Source of the DNA: RGIG3528 sp045629005
GTDB taxonomy: Bacteria > Bacillota > Clostridia > Lachnospirales > Lachnospiraceae
DNA length: 42,646 nt
Direction of reading: 5' to 3'
NCBI GenBank assembly: GCA_045629005.1
Contig: JAZQQJ010000059.1
Location: 1 to 42,646, forward strand
The notes below the pieces were generated by a model. That model saw only the letters and a list, made by a program, of their open reading frames with translations. It was not told where the DNA came from and ran no database searches. The translations under genes were made by a program, and so were the position numbers. Positions 15,526 to 24,516 of this stretch are shown here, in pieces (position 1 is the stretch's first letter; each line of letters starts with the position of its first letter).

Positions 15526-17367
15526 TCAAGCCTTTCGACCTTTTTTAATCATCCCATTTATAACAATTCCACAGCCCAAAACGACCCAATAAAGCGGTGT
15601 TACGCAGGGTATTGAATCATTTGCAATACCGTTACCAAGAAAGCCCAAAACACCCGCCATGCATGCAAGCCCAATAAACTCAAATCGTTCGGTAATCTTT
15701 TTATTGAAATATGTTTTGAAACAATCAACAACATACCAACCCGCGAAAATCAGGAACATAAGAAGTGATAAAAGCCCTGTGTTAACCCACATCTGGATGA
15801 AGAGGTTGTGTGGGCGTGAAAAAACTCTTGCTTCCTGGTAGGAATTAATCTTATACGCGTAATCATCCCCAACGGAATAGACGGCAAAAGGATAATTGTC
15901 AGGACCTGCGCCTACGACAATATATTTTGCAACAACGGGCAGGAACTGGCTCCAGGAATAGCCACGCCCTGAGGCAAACTTCTTGTAGTTCTTAAAGATG
16001 CCGCCATAGATAATGCTTTCATCTACGCAATCATAATAATTGACAAATTGATAGTCGCCGGATTTGACCTGATTGGTAAATCTAAGCCTTTTTCCACCTA
16101 TAAATATTGCAACACCATTATAGCCCTTTGAATATCGAAAAACCGTGGCACTTACTGTTTCACCATTAGAAATTTCAAAAGAAGCCGTATTCTCATTTGA
16201 GTTATTAAGAATCAGCGTTTCATAGGTATTGCCGTCTTCAACAACGTCAACAATAGTTTCATCATCTTCTTCCTCAAACCGGAATTCAAACGTTGAATCA
16301 TTATATACAATCTTTACGCAGTCGCCTGTTGTATCAATACCTTTAAGGTCATAGCCGTCCTCTTCAATGGTTAATGCATCTATTATTCTCTGAGGGTCTG
16401 CCTCAGGAATATAGTCCATAACAAGCTTGCCTGCAAGAATTATGAGAAGAAGAACAGGAACAGCAAAATACCATCTTCGCACCACTATGCCTGTCCATGT
16501 TTTGAACGCAAAAATTATCATCAGGAAGAAAACAACTGAACAAATGATAACTCCCGTTTTGGAGCCTGAAAAAACAAGGCATATTAAAAGAAATATGCAT
16601 AAAACTGCTACAATAAGTTTTTTCCAAACTTTCTTTGCAACAAACAAATATGTGAGAATAATCGGAAACGTAAGAGCAACATACGGTCCAAAATAATTCG
16701 GATTAAAAAGGGTAGAAATTACTCTACCTTCTTCAAAACGCATCTGAATCTGTCCGGTACGTCTTTGAGAAGCACTCATGGTTAAATGCTGAACAAAATT
16801 CCATTCAAGAGGCTGAATTTTACAAGCCTCGAGAACTCCATAAGCTGTAACCAAGAATACTCCAACAAGAAAAGCAACAAAAATAGCCTTTAGGTCTTTC
16901 TTACCTTTTACTACAAGAGGGACATTTAACGCAATCATACCATATCCAAGTAAAACATAAATCGGCTCTCCCTGCTCATATTCTCCATTATAAGCAGCAG
17001 ATTTATTAAGTGCAAATAAAGCAGAAGCAAGCACAAGAATAATATACGCAAAAACAGGCCAGTAACGCTTAACGAATTCTATCTTCTCCCCTTTACTAAG
17101 TTTCGCAAACAAATAAATATTGCAAACAAACATTACTCCGCCAAGAACGCCTATCGCATATCCCTTCCAAGCGAGTGAAAAATCAGCATATTGAGAACTT
17201 CCTGCATACCAGGGGTAATACGGATAATGTGTTTCCTTTATAGCCAGACGCATTATTGAAGGTACAATCGCAACAATTAAAATAAGAGGAATGAGCCACC
17301 AATTAAAGGCGCGTTTATCAGTATCCCTTCCTCCTTTAATATTTTGCTTTTTATTGTAACCTGACAC
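15526..17367 (-). CDS. O-antigen ligase-like (Wzy/WaaL superfamily) membrane protein
   Basis: 613 residues with about a dozen membrane helices. The ligase/polymerase signature loop near the C-terminus contains SRPHNLFIQMWVNTGLLSLL, with the conserved R-x-H-N. An unusual soluble insertion of about 130 residues, from TIEEDGYDLKGI to RLRFTNQVKSG, lies in the outer loop before the RPHN motif. Function: polymerises or transfers lipid-linked glycan on the outer face of the membrane. Start codon is GTG at 17367 with GAGGA 8 nt upstream. First gene of the three-gene glycan operon; no convincing promoter could be fixed in the AT-rich 60 bp before it. Confidence 0.85.
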   Translation of the reverse strand: MSGYNKKQNIKGGRDTDKRAFNWWLIPLILIVAIVPSIMRLAIKETHYPYYPWYAGSSQYADFSLAWKGYAIGVLGGVMFVCNIYLFAKLSKGEKIEFVKRYWPVFAYIILVLASALFALNKSAAYNGEYEQGEPIYVLLGYGMIALNVPLVVKGKKDLKAIFVAFLVGVFLVTAYGVLEACKIQPLEWNFVQHLTMSASQRRTGQIQMRFEEGRVISTLFNPNYFGPYVALTFPIILTYLFVAKKVWKKLIVAVLCIFLLICLVFSGSKTGVIICSVVFFLMIIFAFKTWTGIVVRRWYFAVPVLLLIILAGKLVMDYIPEADPQRIIDALTIEEDGYDLKGIDTTGDCVKIVYNDSTFEFRFEEEDDETIVDVVEDGNTYETLILNNSNENTASFEISNGETVSATVFRYSKGYNGVAIFIGGKRLRFTNQVKSGDYQFVNYYDCVDESIIYGGIFKNYKKFASGRGYSWSQFLPVVAKYIVVGAGPDNYPFAVYSVGDDYAYKINSYQEARVFSRPHNLFIQMWVNTGLLSLLMFLIFAGWYVVDCFKTYFNKKITERFEFIGLACMAGVLGFLGNGIANDSIPCVTPLYWVVLGCGIVINGMIKKGRKA

Positions 17368-17511
17368 GGTGTATCCTCACAAGATATGATTATTTTCTTA
17401 TAATTTTAACATAAATTGACAAATAAAAAAACTATATATTTTCTTCTTTTGGGCAATAAAAAATGGATTCTTTCAAATTAAGATCATCACAGTTTTATCA
17501 CGGGCGCGAGA

Positions 17512-17671
17512 TTACATATTTGGCTTGATTTGTGCGGTTTATGTAACTTTTTTACGCTTTTTCAGGCGCGAGGTTACATAAAATGATCAAATCAAGCCAA
17601 ATCTGTAACCTTGCAACTGGAAATGAGATGCCGGGGTTACATAAATCAGGCAAATCAAGCCAAATATGTAA
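17512..17671. repeat. Cluster of three 35-bp inverted-end repeats (locus A)
   Basis: Units at 17512-17546, 17574-17608 and 17637-17671, each exactly 35 bp, separated by 27-28 bp of unrelated sequence. Each begins TTACA and ends TGTAA, so the ends are inverted. The body is asymmetric: TTTGGCTTGATTT, about five variable bases, then a T-rich run. Unit 1 is in one orientation, units 2 and 3 in the other. The same family occurs at 38818-38976. Confidence 0.85.
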
Positions 17672-17754
17672 CTCGACGACCGAGGAGGCGGGTGAAATCA
17701 CCGTACAGGAGAGCATGGCGACATTTGTACGGTAAAATTGCGGATAAAAAACAT

Positions 17755-17872
17755 AAGAGGACTCTTACAAGCAAGCTTGCAGTGGTCCTCTTTCTTTTAT
17801 GCATCTCGCGTGCCTCGCACGCTCGATGTTTGTTTGCTCATAATCCAACTGCCACTTTCGTGGCTGTCATAT
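17755..17872. repeat. Direct repeat copy 1 with stem-loop AAGAGGAC/GTCCTCTT
   Basis: The stem-loop at 17755-17792 (8-bp stem; loop contains the palindrome GCAAGCTTGC) is followed on the plus strand by TTTCTTTTAT, terminator-like. The following sequence, CGCACGCTCGATGTTTGTTT and then TGCCAC-TTTC-GTGGCTGTCAT, recurs at 18591-18698 in the same order with roughly ten differences over 109 bp. Confidence 0.8.
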
Positions 17873-17948
17873 TTCGAGCATCTCCTACTGATAATTTTTC
17901 AAATTAAATGTAACACAACGTTGCACTTGGCGTTTACGAAAGTCTACA

Positions 17949-18194
17949 CTAAGTAAGAATACCATTTTCGTACAGTTCATGTGGAGCAATATCTTGGCCA
18001 TTTTCCCATTCTATTCCAAAACCACCTGAAATAATATGCACCGTCTTAAAATATTCACTGTCAGAAAGTTCTCCATACCAGCTTCCGGAAATATAAGGCT
18101 TAACATCAAACAATTTCTTCTCTCCGGTTTCATATTCCAAGTAAAGCATAGACGCGTCCATTGGTTTAACAACCAGCAATTTAGGCTGAAGCAT
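17949..18194 (-). CDS. DUF2442 protein
   Basis: 81 residues matching the DUF2442 fold: KLLVVKPMDASMLYLEYETG, FDVKPYI and the terminal GIEWENGQDIAPHELYENG, whose W/D-x-A-P-x-x-L/H-Y motif is typical. Function is not established. These proteins usually follow a DUF4160 gene and the pair is often listed with toxin-antitoxin-like modules. Here the partner gene lies 12 bp upstream and is interrupted by a stop codon. ATG at 18194 follows GGGGGAT. The pair lies between two 109-bp direct repeats, suggesting acquisition as a unit. Confidence 0.88.
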   Translation of the reverse strand: MLQPKLLVVKPMDASMLYLEYETGEKKLFDVKPYISGSWYGELSDSEYFKTVHIISGGFGIEWENGQDIAPHELYENGILT

Positions 18195-18206
18195 ATTAAT
18201 CCCCCT

Positions 18207-18473
18207 TTATCTTAAAGGTTCAATTTTAAAATACTGTTCACCATCCGCAAGAAGTTTCCAGTTTGCCTGCAAATCGTCTTTATGAATTTCCATCTATGCT
18301 TCCAATATTTTAAGTTTATTGGCCGGTATATCACCTTCAAGAACGGTACCATCCAATGAAATAACAATTTCATCGCCACTATATTCTGCATGAATATGTG
18401 GCATATTATGTCTATTACCATTTTCCTTGTACATTCGAACGATTATACCGTAAAACATACTTAAAACAGGCAT
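18207..18473 (-). pseudogene. DUF4160 protein interrupted by an amber codon
   Basis: Starting from ATG 18473 (GAGGAG upstream), the frame encodes MPVLSMFYGIIVRMYKE, then HNMPHIHAEYSGDEIVISL and ANKLKILEA. It meets TAG at 18294-18296 and continues in the same frame with MEIHKDDLQANWKLLADGEQ to a natural stop at 18207. Family members read roughly K-x-L-E-W/A-W-x-x-x-H-K-E-E-L at this point, so the TAG most simply replaces a TGG tryptophan codon. Total 59 + 28 residues around the stop, close to the usual family length of 80-90. The truncated N-terminal product keeps the conserved HxPHxHA motif. Sequencing error or suppression are alternatives. Confidence 0.8.
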
Positions 18474-18590
18474 CTTTCCTTTTCTCCTCGGTATCTATTA
18501 TTCTCTGCAGGTCCATATAAACTAGTAAAGGACACGCAAATTATACCATCAGAAATATAGAAAAGCAACAATTCGAATAATAATCCGCAT

Positions 18591-18698
18591 CTTACAAGCA
18601 AGCTTGCAGTGGTCCTCTTACTTTTTGCATCTCACGTGCTTCGCACGCTCGATGTTTGTTTGCTCATAACCCAGCTGCCACTTCCGTGGCTGTCATAT
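18591..18698. repeat. Direct repeat copy 2
   Basis: Same order of elements as 17764-17872: CTTACAAGCAAGCTTGCAGT, CGCACGCTCGATGTTTGTTT, then TGCCAC-TTCC-GTGGCTGTCAT. Only the right arm of the first stem-loop is present, so the left AAGAGGAC arm is missing. The two copies flank the DUF4160/DUF2442 pair. Bases 18474-18590 between the gene start and this copy show no recognisable feature. Confidence 0.8.
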
Positions 18699-18761
18699 AT
18701 AAAACATAAGAGGACACTTACAAGCAAGCTTGCAGTGGTCCTCTTATGTTTTATATATGAC
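18692..18761. repeat. Perfect 24-bp stem, 22-nt loop, nested in a larger imperfect palindrome
   Basis: Left arm 18692-18715 and right arm 18738-18761 are perfect reverse complements (GTCATATATAAAACATAAGA... pairing with its complement). The loop contains the palindrome GCAAGCTTGC. Outside the stem the symmetry continues imperfectly for about 25 bp on both sides (CATAACCCAGCTG... against ...CAGTTGGGTTATT), so the whole of about 18663-18786 is one large palindrome made of an inverted copy of the direct-repeat module. It can act as a bidirectional terminator. Confidence 0.85.
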
Positions 18762-18797
18762 GGCTTCGCCGTCAGTTGGGTTATTCGCTATTCATAC

Positions 18798-18824
18798 AAA
18801 AACCCCACCTCCGGGGAGGTGGGG
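18798..18824 (-). terminator. Terminator of the surface protein gene
   Basis: Stem CCCCACCTCC pairing with GGAGGTGGGG and, on the minus strand, a run of five T residues. It lies 36 bp after the stop codon at 18861. Strong GC-rich stem, fitting a highly transcribed gene. Confidence 0.9.
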
Positions 18825-18860
18825 ATAAACTTTATTCGAGTTTTATTGTAGAGCTAAAGA

Positions 18861-21800
18861 CTAACGTCCTTCGGTGTCGTTGCCAGACCAGTCAACTTCG
18901 TACTTATATTCATAAGTCCAAGGTCTTACTGTCTTTCCAACAGCAACCTTAGCATATGTAAGAACTGCTGTACCATCATCATAGTCGAAGAAGAACTCAA
19001 CGTTTCTAATATACTTAGAATTATCCTTAGCATCAACTACATATTTTGTAAGAATAGAATCTGACCAAGCAACTTCTGTAGCGCTAATAGCACTATTTGC
19101 CTTTCCGCCCTTGGCTTCAATAAGAGGTAAAATATCATTGTTATTCCAACAAATGGTTACCTTTGCATGATCCTTAAGCCATGAACTCCAACCAGTATAT
19201 TCCGGTGAATCGCCTACGTAGTAGAGATCAGCAAAATTAAGCTTAACGTTGTAGTTAGCTGCATCGTTATTCTTGTATGTTCTCTTTTCAGCTGCATCAT
19301 ATGTAGTCATAACTCTCTTATTTAATGTAGCATGGCTAGTATTAGATGTAGAGTTAACAACCTGCCAAATCTTAGCATCGATTGTTAAATCCTTAATTGC
19401 TGCAAGAGCCATAGCATCGTACTCATATTCAGAATACTTATCATCTGTAGCCTTGTCAGACATAGCAGCAAATGCATTACGAACCTTTACATAATAGATA
19501 CCGTTATGTACATACTCTGCATCAGCAACTGCTGTGAGTGTATTATCAGGAAGATTTGTTGCTTCAAACTGAACGAATGTCTTGCCTTCAAATGATGCAA
19601 GCTGAGATGCTGTCTTATTAGCAATATTATCATTACCATAAAGCTCTACAGGCTGTCTTGTGTATGCCTTACCATAAACCCTAGCACCACTTGCTGCATA
19701 AACATCAACGATATGAAGAGCAAGGTAAAGCTCACCATCTGCACCGGCATTATCACTGTTACCAAGACCTGAGCCGATAAGAGTATGAGCAGCCTTAGCA
19801 TCGTTACATGTTGTCCAGTAGATAGCGGGCTCATCCTTCAAATATGTAGCAGCCATTTCAGATGTATCAAATGTACCGATGTTGAGTGTCTTCTTAGTAG
19901 AGCCAAAATTGTTCTTAAGAGTAATGTCAAGACGTGTATTAAGGATACCGCCCTTAGCAAATGCGCCATCAATTGCATCTGCAAGAAGAACGAAAGATGT
20001 CTTGCCGCCTACAGTAGAAGCTGCCTTAACAGTCTTGTTATCTGTAGCAAATGTTAATGTAGCGTTAGCCTGGAATCTGTCTGTGAAGCTTGTTTCATAA
20101 TCGCCTGCACTTGTTACAAGGTTAACACCTGTCTTGTTCTGGTCGTAAGCAACGAATGAAACATCAACGCCATCCATAGCTCTGCCAAGCTGATCCTTAA
20201 CTTCGAAAGCAACAGTTGCTTTGTTGAATTCACATGCGCCTGCTTCCTCGTTGAGGTAGTAACGTGTAACGTTATCGCCGTTAACTGTCATTGTAACGCT
20301 TGTAGGTACAAGGTGACCAATTGTCTCGATTGTAACTGCGAAGAGAAGCTTTCTAGGCTGAAGCTTGCCGTCGCCATCTTCGAGTGCCTGGAAGTAACAG
20401 AAGATTGTTGCCTTGCTGTTTTCCTTGATGATTTCAAGAGTACCATTATCCTTAACAGCTACTACGTTAGGATTGGAGGACTCGAATGTAATCTGGCCAT
20501 ATTCTTGAATAATTGACTTAACGTCACCAATAGGCTCATTTGTGATTTCAATAAAATCACAATCGCCGGCATATGACTTGTAAATATTACCAAATGTGTC
20601 TTCAAACTTAACTGCAAAGCCATACTTATCATCATCGTCGATAGAAAGCTTTGTAGATGTACCACACTTATCAAAATATAAAGGTGTTGTAGCATCGCCG
20701 ATTGCCCAGCTAACCTTATCGATTGCCCATGCGCCTGCATCAACAGCATCGAATTCCTTAGTTACAGTGCAAGCCTTAACGTTCTCTGCATTGTAAGCGA
20801 TAAACTCAACAACATGGTGTGACTTAGCAGGAACGAAAAGCTGATCGTTCATATAGTACTGTGTAACTGTCTCTTCGCCGTTAATTGTGCATGTGTCAAC
20901 GTATTCCCAAGTATAATTTGAGGAATCGATAATGACGCCGTTAGCATCTCTAAAGTTATCAACCTTGAATGTAAGGTCCTGATCAGCATAAGCAACGCTA
21001 GCTGTAGCACCCTTACCAAGAAGCTTTGATGACCATGTAACATCGAATGTTGCACAATCACCTGCGTTACCTGTGAGGTATGCCTTCTCGCCATTTACTA
21101 CGAAAGCGTACTTCTGACCATTTACAATGTCGTTGTAGAGCTTAACGATTTCGCCATTTACGCTCTCAACATACTCTTTGATAAGCTGCTCTTCTTTGTT
21201 CTCGTCCCAGCCAACAAGATATACTTCAAGGTCATCAGCTGCAACAGCCTTGCCGTTGAATGTAACCTTTGCTTCTTCATAGCTGTACTGAGATACTTCG
21301 AGCTGTTCAGCCTTAACTGTAACGTGCATAGGCTGTACGTTGAATGCTACCTTGCCTGTAGCCTTGTCGATGATTGTGAGAACGATGTCTGTTTCGCCCT
21401 TGGAAACGGGTGTAACAACACCATTCTTATCAACTGTAGCTACTGCTTCGTTTGTAGATGTCCAGTAACCGCCGTTCTTGGATGTTGACCAGCCCTTAGC
21501 GCCGATGAATCTGAAATCTACTGCTGCGTCCTTAACGTTCATTGTGTATGTAGGAAGGGCATCTGTGCCATCCTGCTTAGCGATGAATACTGTGTACTCG
21601 TCTGCTACAACTACTGTAACGGGCTCGCATACATAACCTGTAGCTTCGTATGTGATCTGAGCGGCGCCTGCTGCAACTGCTGTTACAACACCGTTCTTAT
21701 CAACTGTAGCTACTGCGTCGTTGGAAGACTTCCAAGCGATACCGGTTGTCTTATAGTCTGCACAACCAAAGAACTTGAAGTCTACTGTGTCACCCTTCTT

Positions 21801-21953
21801 AATGGTATAAGAAGTGATGCACTCGTCGGAACTCTTTGCTGCCTGAAGGGCAAGCTTAACTGTTCCTGCTGCCTTAGCGTTCTGTGCAGGGATGAGTGTA
21901 AGAATCATAGCTGCAACGAGTACTAAGGAAAGCTTCTTAAAGAAACTCTTCAT
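18861..21953 (-). CDS. Large secreted Ig-like (Big2) surface protein, S-layer-like
   Basis: 1030 residues. Signal peptide MKSFFKKLSLVLVAAMILTL with cleavage near AQNAKA-AG. Two clear Big2 domains follow: GIAWKSSNDAVATVDKNGVV at about residue 65 and WTSTNEAVATVDKNGVVTPV at about 165. Several more beta-rich segments fill the rest; a third likely Big2-like unit is near 500 (ITFESSNPNVVAVKDNGTLE). There is no LPxTG sorting signal, SLH repeats or C-terminal membrane helix, so anchoring is unknown. Low cysteine, acidic, and a GGAGGA ribosome site, long structured leader and strong terminator all point to abundant expression. S-layer subunit or glycan-bound surface protein is inference; its position between glycan operons fits. 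Confidence 0.85.
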   Translation of the reverse strand: MKSFFKKLSLVLVAAMILTLIPAQNAKAAGTVKLALQAAKSSDECITSYTIKKGDTVDFKFFGCADYKTTGIAWKSSNDAVATVDKNGVVTAVAAGAAQITYEATGYVCEPVTVVVADEYTVFIAKQDGTDALPTYTMNVKDAAVDFRFIGAKGWSTSKNGGYWTSTNEAVATVDKNGVVTPVSKGETDIVLTIIDKATGKVAFNVQPMHVTVKAEQLEVSQYSYEEAKVTFNGKAVAADDLEVYLVGWDENKEEQLIKEYVESVNGEIVKLYNDIVNGQKYAFVVNGEKAYLTGNAGDCATFDVTWSSKLLGKGATASVAYADQDLTFKVDNFRDANGVIIDSSNYTWEYVDTCTINGEETVTQYYMNDQLFVPAKSHHVVEFIAYNAENVKACTVTKEFDAVDAGAWAIDKVSWAIGDATTPLYFDKCGTSTKLSIDDDDKYGFAVKFEDTFGNIYKSYAGDCDFIEITNEPIGDVKSIIQEYGQITFESSNPNVVAVKDNGTLEIIKENSKATIFCYFQALEDGDGKLQPRKLLFAVTIETIGHLVPTSVTMTVNGDNVTRYYLNEEAGACEFNKATVAFEVKDQLGRAMDGVDVSFVAYDQNKTGVNLVTSAGDYETSFTDRFQANATLTFATDNKTVKAASTVGGKTSFVLLADAIDGAFAKGGILNTRLDITLKNNFGSTKKTLNIGTFDTSEMAATYLKDEPAIYWTTCNDAKAAHTLIGSGLGNSDNAGADGELYLALHIVDVYAASGARVYGKAYTRQPVELYGNDNIANKTASQLASFEGKTFVQFEATNLPDNTLTAVADAEYVHNGIYYVKVRNAFAAMSDKATDDKYSEYEYDAMALAAIKDLTIDAKIWQVVNSTSNTSHATLNKRVMTTYDAAEKRTYKNNDAANYNVKLNFADLYYVGDSPEYTGWSSWLKDHAKVTICWNNNDILPLIEAKGGKANSAISATEVAWSDSILTKYVVDAKDNSKYIRNVEFFFDYDDGTAVLTYAKVAVGKTVRPWTYEYKYEVDWSGNDTEGR

Positions 21954-21978
21954 GTTTCTTCCTCCTATAAATTTTTTA

Positions 21979-22073
21979 CCACGTCTACGTGGCCTTGTTT
22001 ATCCTTGCCCACTTCCAAAACGGAAGCAGACCCGTTAGGAGTGTACCACATAAATGTGGCAAAATCATGTCAA
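21979..22073 (-). promoter_or_regulatory. Structured leader and candidate promoter of the surface protein gene
   Basis: A consensus -35, TTGACA (22068-22073), has only a weak -10 (TATGTG, 15-bp spacing) below it. The perfect inverted repeat CCACAT-AA/TT-ATGTGG (22046-22059) lies where the polymerase would sit, operator-like. Downstream in the leader are hairpins CTTCC/GGAAG (22012-22026) and CCACGT/ACGTGG (21979-21992). Long leaders with stable hairpins are typical of abundant, stable mRNAs such as S-layer genes. Confidence 0.45.
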
Positions 22074-22114
22074 AAATATAATATTTTTTTAAGAATCTGC
22101 CACAAATAAGTAAT

Positions 22115-22139
22115 AAGACCCACTCTTCCGAGGGGTCTT
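22115..22139 (-). terminator. Terminator of sleB-thrC
   Basis: Stem AAGACCC-CTC, loop GGAA, GAG-T-GGGTCTT on the minus strand, 16 bp after the thrC stop codon, followed by ATTACTTATTT, an imperfect U-tract. Confidence 0.65.
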
Positions 22140-22154
22140 AAGTGCTTAATTTAC

Positions 22155-23639
22155 TTATATTCCAAGCGTTTTTTCAACTTCAGCCTGCATTTCACTCTTG
22201 TCACAGACGGTTTTGTGCCTTATTTCTGCTGTCTTAATTTCTTTAACCGCATTCGGAAGTTCTATGCCGGAAAGATCGTGAAGCATATCGATAAGCTCGA
22301 AGTCAGTTTCGTCTTTAAATTCTTTTCCGAGAAGACCACCGACAACGGCACGTGAAAACTTGTACGGGCTTGCCGTTGAAGCAATGACCGTAACGGCTTC
22401 GTCACTGCTGTCCGTTCTGTAAGCATCGTAAACATGTGCGCCGACAGCTGTATGTGTATCGATTACATAGCCATCCTCACTGAAGAGCTTACCGATAATC
22501 TCACTCGTCTGCTTCTCCGTAGCAAAGCCACCAAGAAAATCCGACATATTTTTCTTCATGTCGTCAGAGATAGTGTACTTGCCGGTTGCTTTCAGCTCAC
22601 CCATAAGCTCTGCGCATTTCTCAGAGCTGTCGCCCGCAGCGTGGAAAAGAAGTCTTTCCAGATTGGACGAAATGAGGATGTCCATTGAAGGAGATGTTGT
22701 GAGTATGAATTCTCTGTTTTTATCGTAAGTGCCTGTTGTAAAGAAGTCAAAAAGAACCTTGTTTTCATTCGAGGCACAAATAAGCTTGTTTACAGGAAGA
22801 CCCATTCTCTTTGCATAATATGCAGCAAGAATGTTTCCGAAGTTTCCGGTGGGAACAACGATATTAATCTTCTCACCGTTTTTGATTTCGCCCTTCTTCA
22901 GAAGCTGTGCGTACGCAAATACATAGTAAACAACCTGAGGAATGAGTCTGCCGATATTAATGGAGTTTGCGGAAGAGAAAAGGAAGCCTTTTTCTTTAAG
23001 GCGGGCATTCAATGCTTTGTCATTGAACATCTCCTTTACGCCTGTCTGTGCATCATCAAAGTTTCCCTTAATGGCTATGACCTTTGTATTTTCGCCCTTC
23101 TGGGTAACCATCTGAAGCTCCTGGACGCGGCTGACGCCGTCCTTAGGATAAAAAACAATAATACGCGTACCGGGTACATCGGCAAAGCCTGCAAGAGCTG
23201 CCTTCCCCGTGTCGCCGGATGTTGCTGTAAGAATAACTATTTCTTCTTTAACTCCGTTCTTTTTAGCGGAAGTTGTAAGAAGATGCGGAAGGATGGAGAG
23301 TGCCATGTCCTTGAAGGCTATGGTCTTTCCATGATAAAGCTCCAGAAACCACGCTCCGCCTGCCTTTTTCATTTCGCAGATGTTCTCTGTTTCGAACTTG
23401 GAGTCGTATGCGGCATTAATGCACGCCTTAAGCTCTTCCTCGGTGAAATCTGTAAAGAAACGGCTCATAACATCGTAAGCAACTTCTTTATAAGTCATCT
23501 TGGAAAGTTCATCGAGGCTTGTGGTGAGTGCAGGAACACTCTCCGGCACGAAAAGTCCTCCGTCGTCTGAAAGGCCTTTAAGTATTGCCTCTGATGCTGT
23601 AACGTTAAGCTTAGAGTTTCTGGTAGATAAGTAGCGCAT
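22155..23639 (-). CDS. thrC: Threonine synthase
   Basis: PLP enzyme converting O-phosphohomoserine to threonine and phosphate. 494 residues, the normal length of the Clostridium/E. coli-type class. Landmarks: MRYLSTRN start, GLFVPESVP near 30, the PLP lysine in HGKTIAFKDMALSILP near 110, TATSGDTGKAALAGF near 140, and the phosphate-binding VVPTGNFGNILAAYYAKRMG near 265. The gene begins 2 bp after the sleB stop and shares its promoter and terminator. No second copy or regulatory leader (T-box) is seen here. Confidence 0.96.
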   Translation of the reverse strand: MRYLSTRNSKLNVTASEAILKGLSDDGGLFVPESVPALTTSLDELSKMTYKEVAYDVMSRFFTDFTEEELKACINAAYDSKFETENICEMKKAGGAWFLELYHGKTIAFKDMALSILPHLLTTSAKKNGVKEEIVILTATSGDTGKAALAGFADVPGTRIIVFYPKDGVSRVQELQMVTQKGENTKVIAIKGNFDDAQTGVKEMFNDKALNARLKEKGFLFSSANSINIGRLIPQVVYYVFAYAQLLKKGEIKNGEKINIVVPTGNFGNILAAYYAKRMGLPVNKLICASNENKVLFDFFTTGTYDKNREFILTTSPSMDILISSNLERLLFHAAGDSSEKCAELMGELKATGKYTISDDMKKNMSDFLGGFATEKQTSEIIGKLFSEDGYVIDTHTAVGAHVYDAYRTDSSDEAVTVIASTASPYKFSRAVVGGLLGKEFKDETDFELIDMLHDLSGIELPNAVKEIKTAEIRHKTVCDKSEMQAEVEKTLGI

Positions 23640-23641
23640 GT

Positions 23642-24499
23642 TTAGTCATCCTCTTTATAAAAGTCATGGTGTCCGTGTTTGAAAAGGTGAATCATTTCAT
23701 TGTCGAACATCTTAACATATTTTGAACGTGCTGTCTTCTTATTTAAGAAATAAACCGCACCCATTGATTCATCGGCACCGTTTAAAACGTCCAGAACCGC
23801 ATCGATGGTGCTCTGTTCAACGTCAACGGAGGAATAACGTCCGTTGTAAGTGGATGTGAAAGCATCTCCGTCAAACACAACTCCCTCAATGGTATTCGGA
23901 AAACGGTTTGAAACAACACGATTAAGAACTACGTTTGCTACAAGCTGTTTGCCAAGTGTGTCTTCAATGCTTGCCTCCGCCTCAACAATACGGCAGAGAA
24001 TTTTGAAATCCCGTTCGGAAACGGAAATTTCTGTGCCGGCATACTCTATTGTACATACACCGGTATCTTCGAGAAGAGTAATAATGGAAACCTCTTCTGT
24101 CTTCTTTTCTTTCACACGCCTTATGGGAGCCACACCGTTGTCAAACTCAACAAACTCTTCCATAAGGAATCTTTCTTTTTCATCTTTAGATGTTTTTGCA
24201 ATCTTGACGCTTGAATCTTCGTTTGCTGCTGAAAGTGCTTCCTCAGCCGCATCACATACATTCGCATCCCCTACAATGCCCTGTTTGTCTGCTGCTTCAT
24301 AAACTTCAGTATTTTCTTCCGTAACGGAAGCGCTTGAACTGAAAAGCTCTTCTGCAGGAGTTTTAAGAACTGCCTCTGCAGTCTCAACAATATTTTCTGT
24401 TGTTTTGCTTTCGGAATTGCCTTTTAATGGAGTAAAATCAATTAGTAATAACACTGTTGCCAGAGACAGGATGAAAGCAAATAGTCTCTTTCGTTTCAT
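23642..24499 (-). CDS. Secreted cell-wall hydrolase (SleB/CwlJ-type)
   Basis: 285 residues. N-terminal signal anchor (KRLFAFILSLATVLLLIDF), an acidic, low-complexity linker to about residue 165, then a SleB-type hydrolase domain. That domain reads ILCRIVEAEASIEDTLGKQL, ANVVLNRVVSNRFPNTIEGV, AVYFLNKKTARSK. Glu in the VEAEA motif is the expected catalytic residue. Many such domains are found outside sporulation, so a growth-phase peptidoglycan role is equally possible. ATG at 24499 lies in a strong promoter-leader unit; the next gene thrC is 2 bp downstream, an unusual functional pairing that suggests simple transcriptional linkage. Confidence 0.85.
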   Translation of the reverse strand: MKRKRLFAFILSLATVLLLIDFTPLKGNSESKTTENIVETAEAVLKTPAEELFSSSASVTEENTEVYEAADKQGIVGDANVCDAAEEALSAANEDSSVKIAKTSKDEKERFLMEEFVEFDNGVAPIRRVKEKKTEEVSIITLLEDTGVCTIEYAGTEISVSERDFKILCRIVEAEASIEDTLGKQLVANVVLNRVVSNRFPNTIEGVVFDGDAFTSTYNGRYSSVDVEQSTIDAVLDVLNGADESMGAVYFLNKKTARSKYVKMFDNEMIHLFKHGHHDFYKEDD

Positions 24500-24516
24500 A
24501 TAATACCTCTAGATTT

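Larger units (their letters stand above)
17368..17948. other. Gene-free stretch with two repeat families
   Basis: No coding signal found. From right to left it holds copy 1 of a 109-bp direct repeat with a stem-loop (17755-17872) and a separate 8-bp-stem hairpin at 17700-17733 (arms ACCGTACA and TGTACGGT). It also holds three 35-bp TTACAT-ended elements (17512-17671) and an AT-rich leader of the ligase gene (17368-17460). Confidence 0.7.

Noticed and set aside
17512..17671. CRISPR array: 35-bp repeats with 27-28-bp spacers, also at 38818-38976
   Set aside because: Repeats differ from each other at several positions, switch orientation in locus A, and number only three per locus. There are no cas genes in the window.
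22115..22139. T-box or amino-acid riboswitch controlling thrC
   Set aside because: The hairpin is downstream of thrC and is a terminator. The sleB-thrC leader is too short for a riboswitch.
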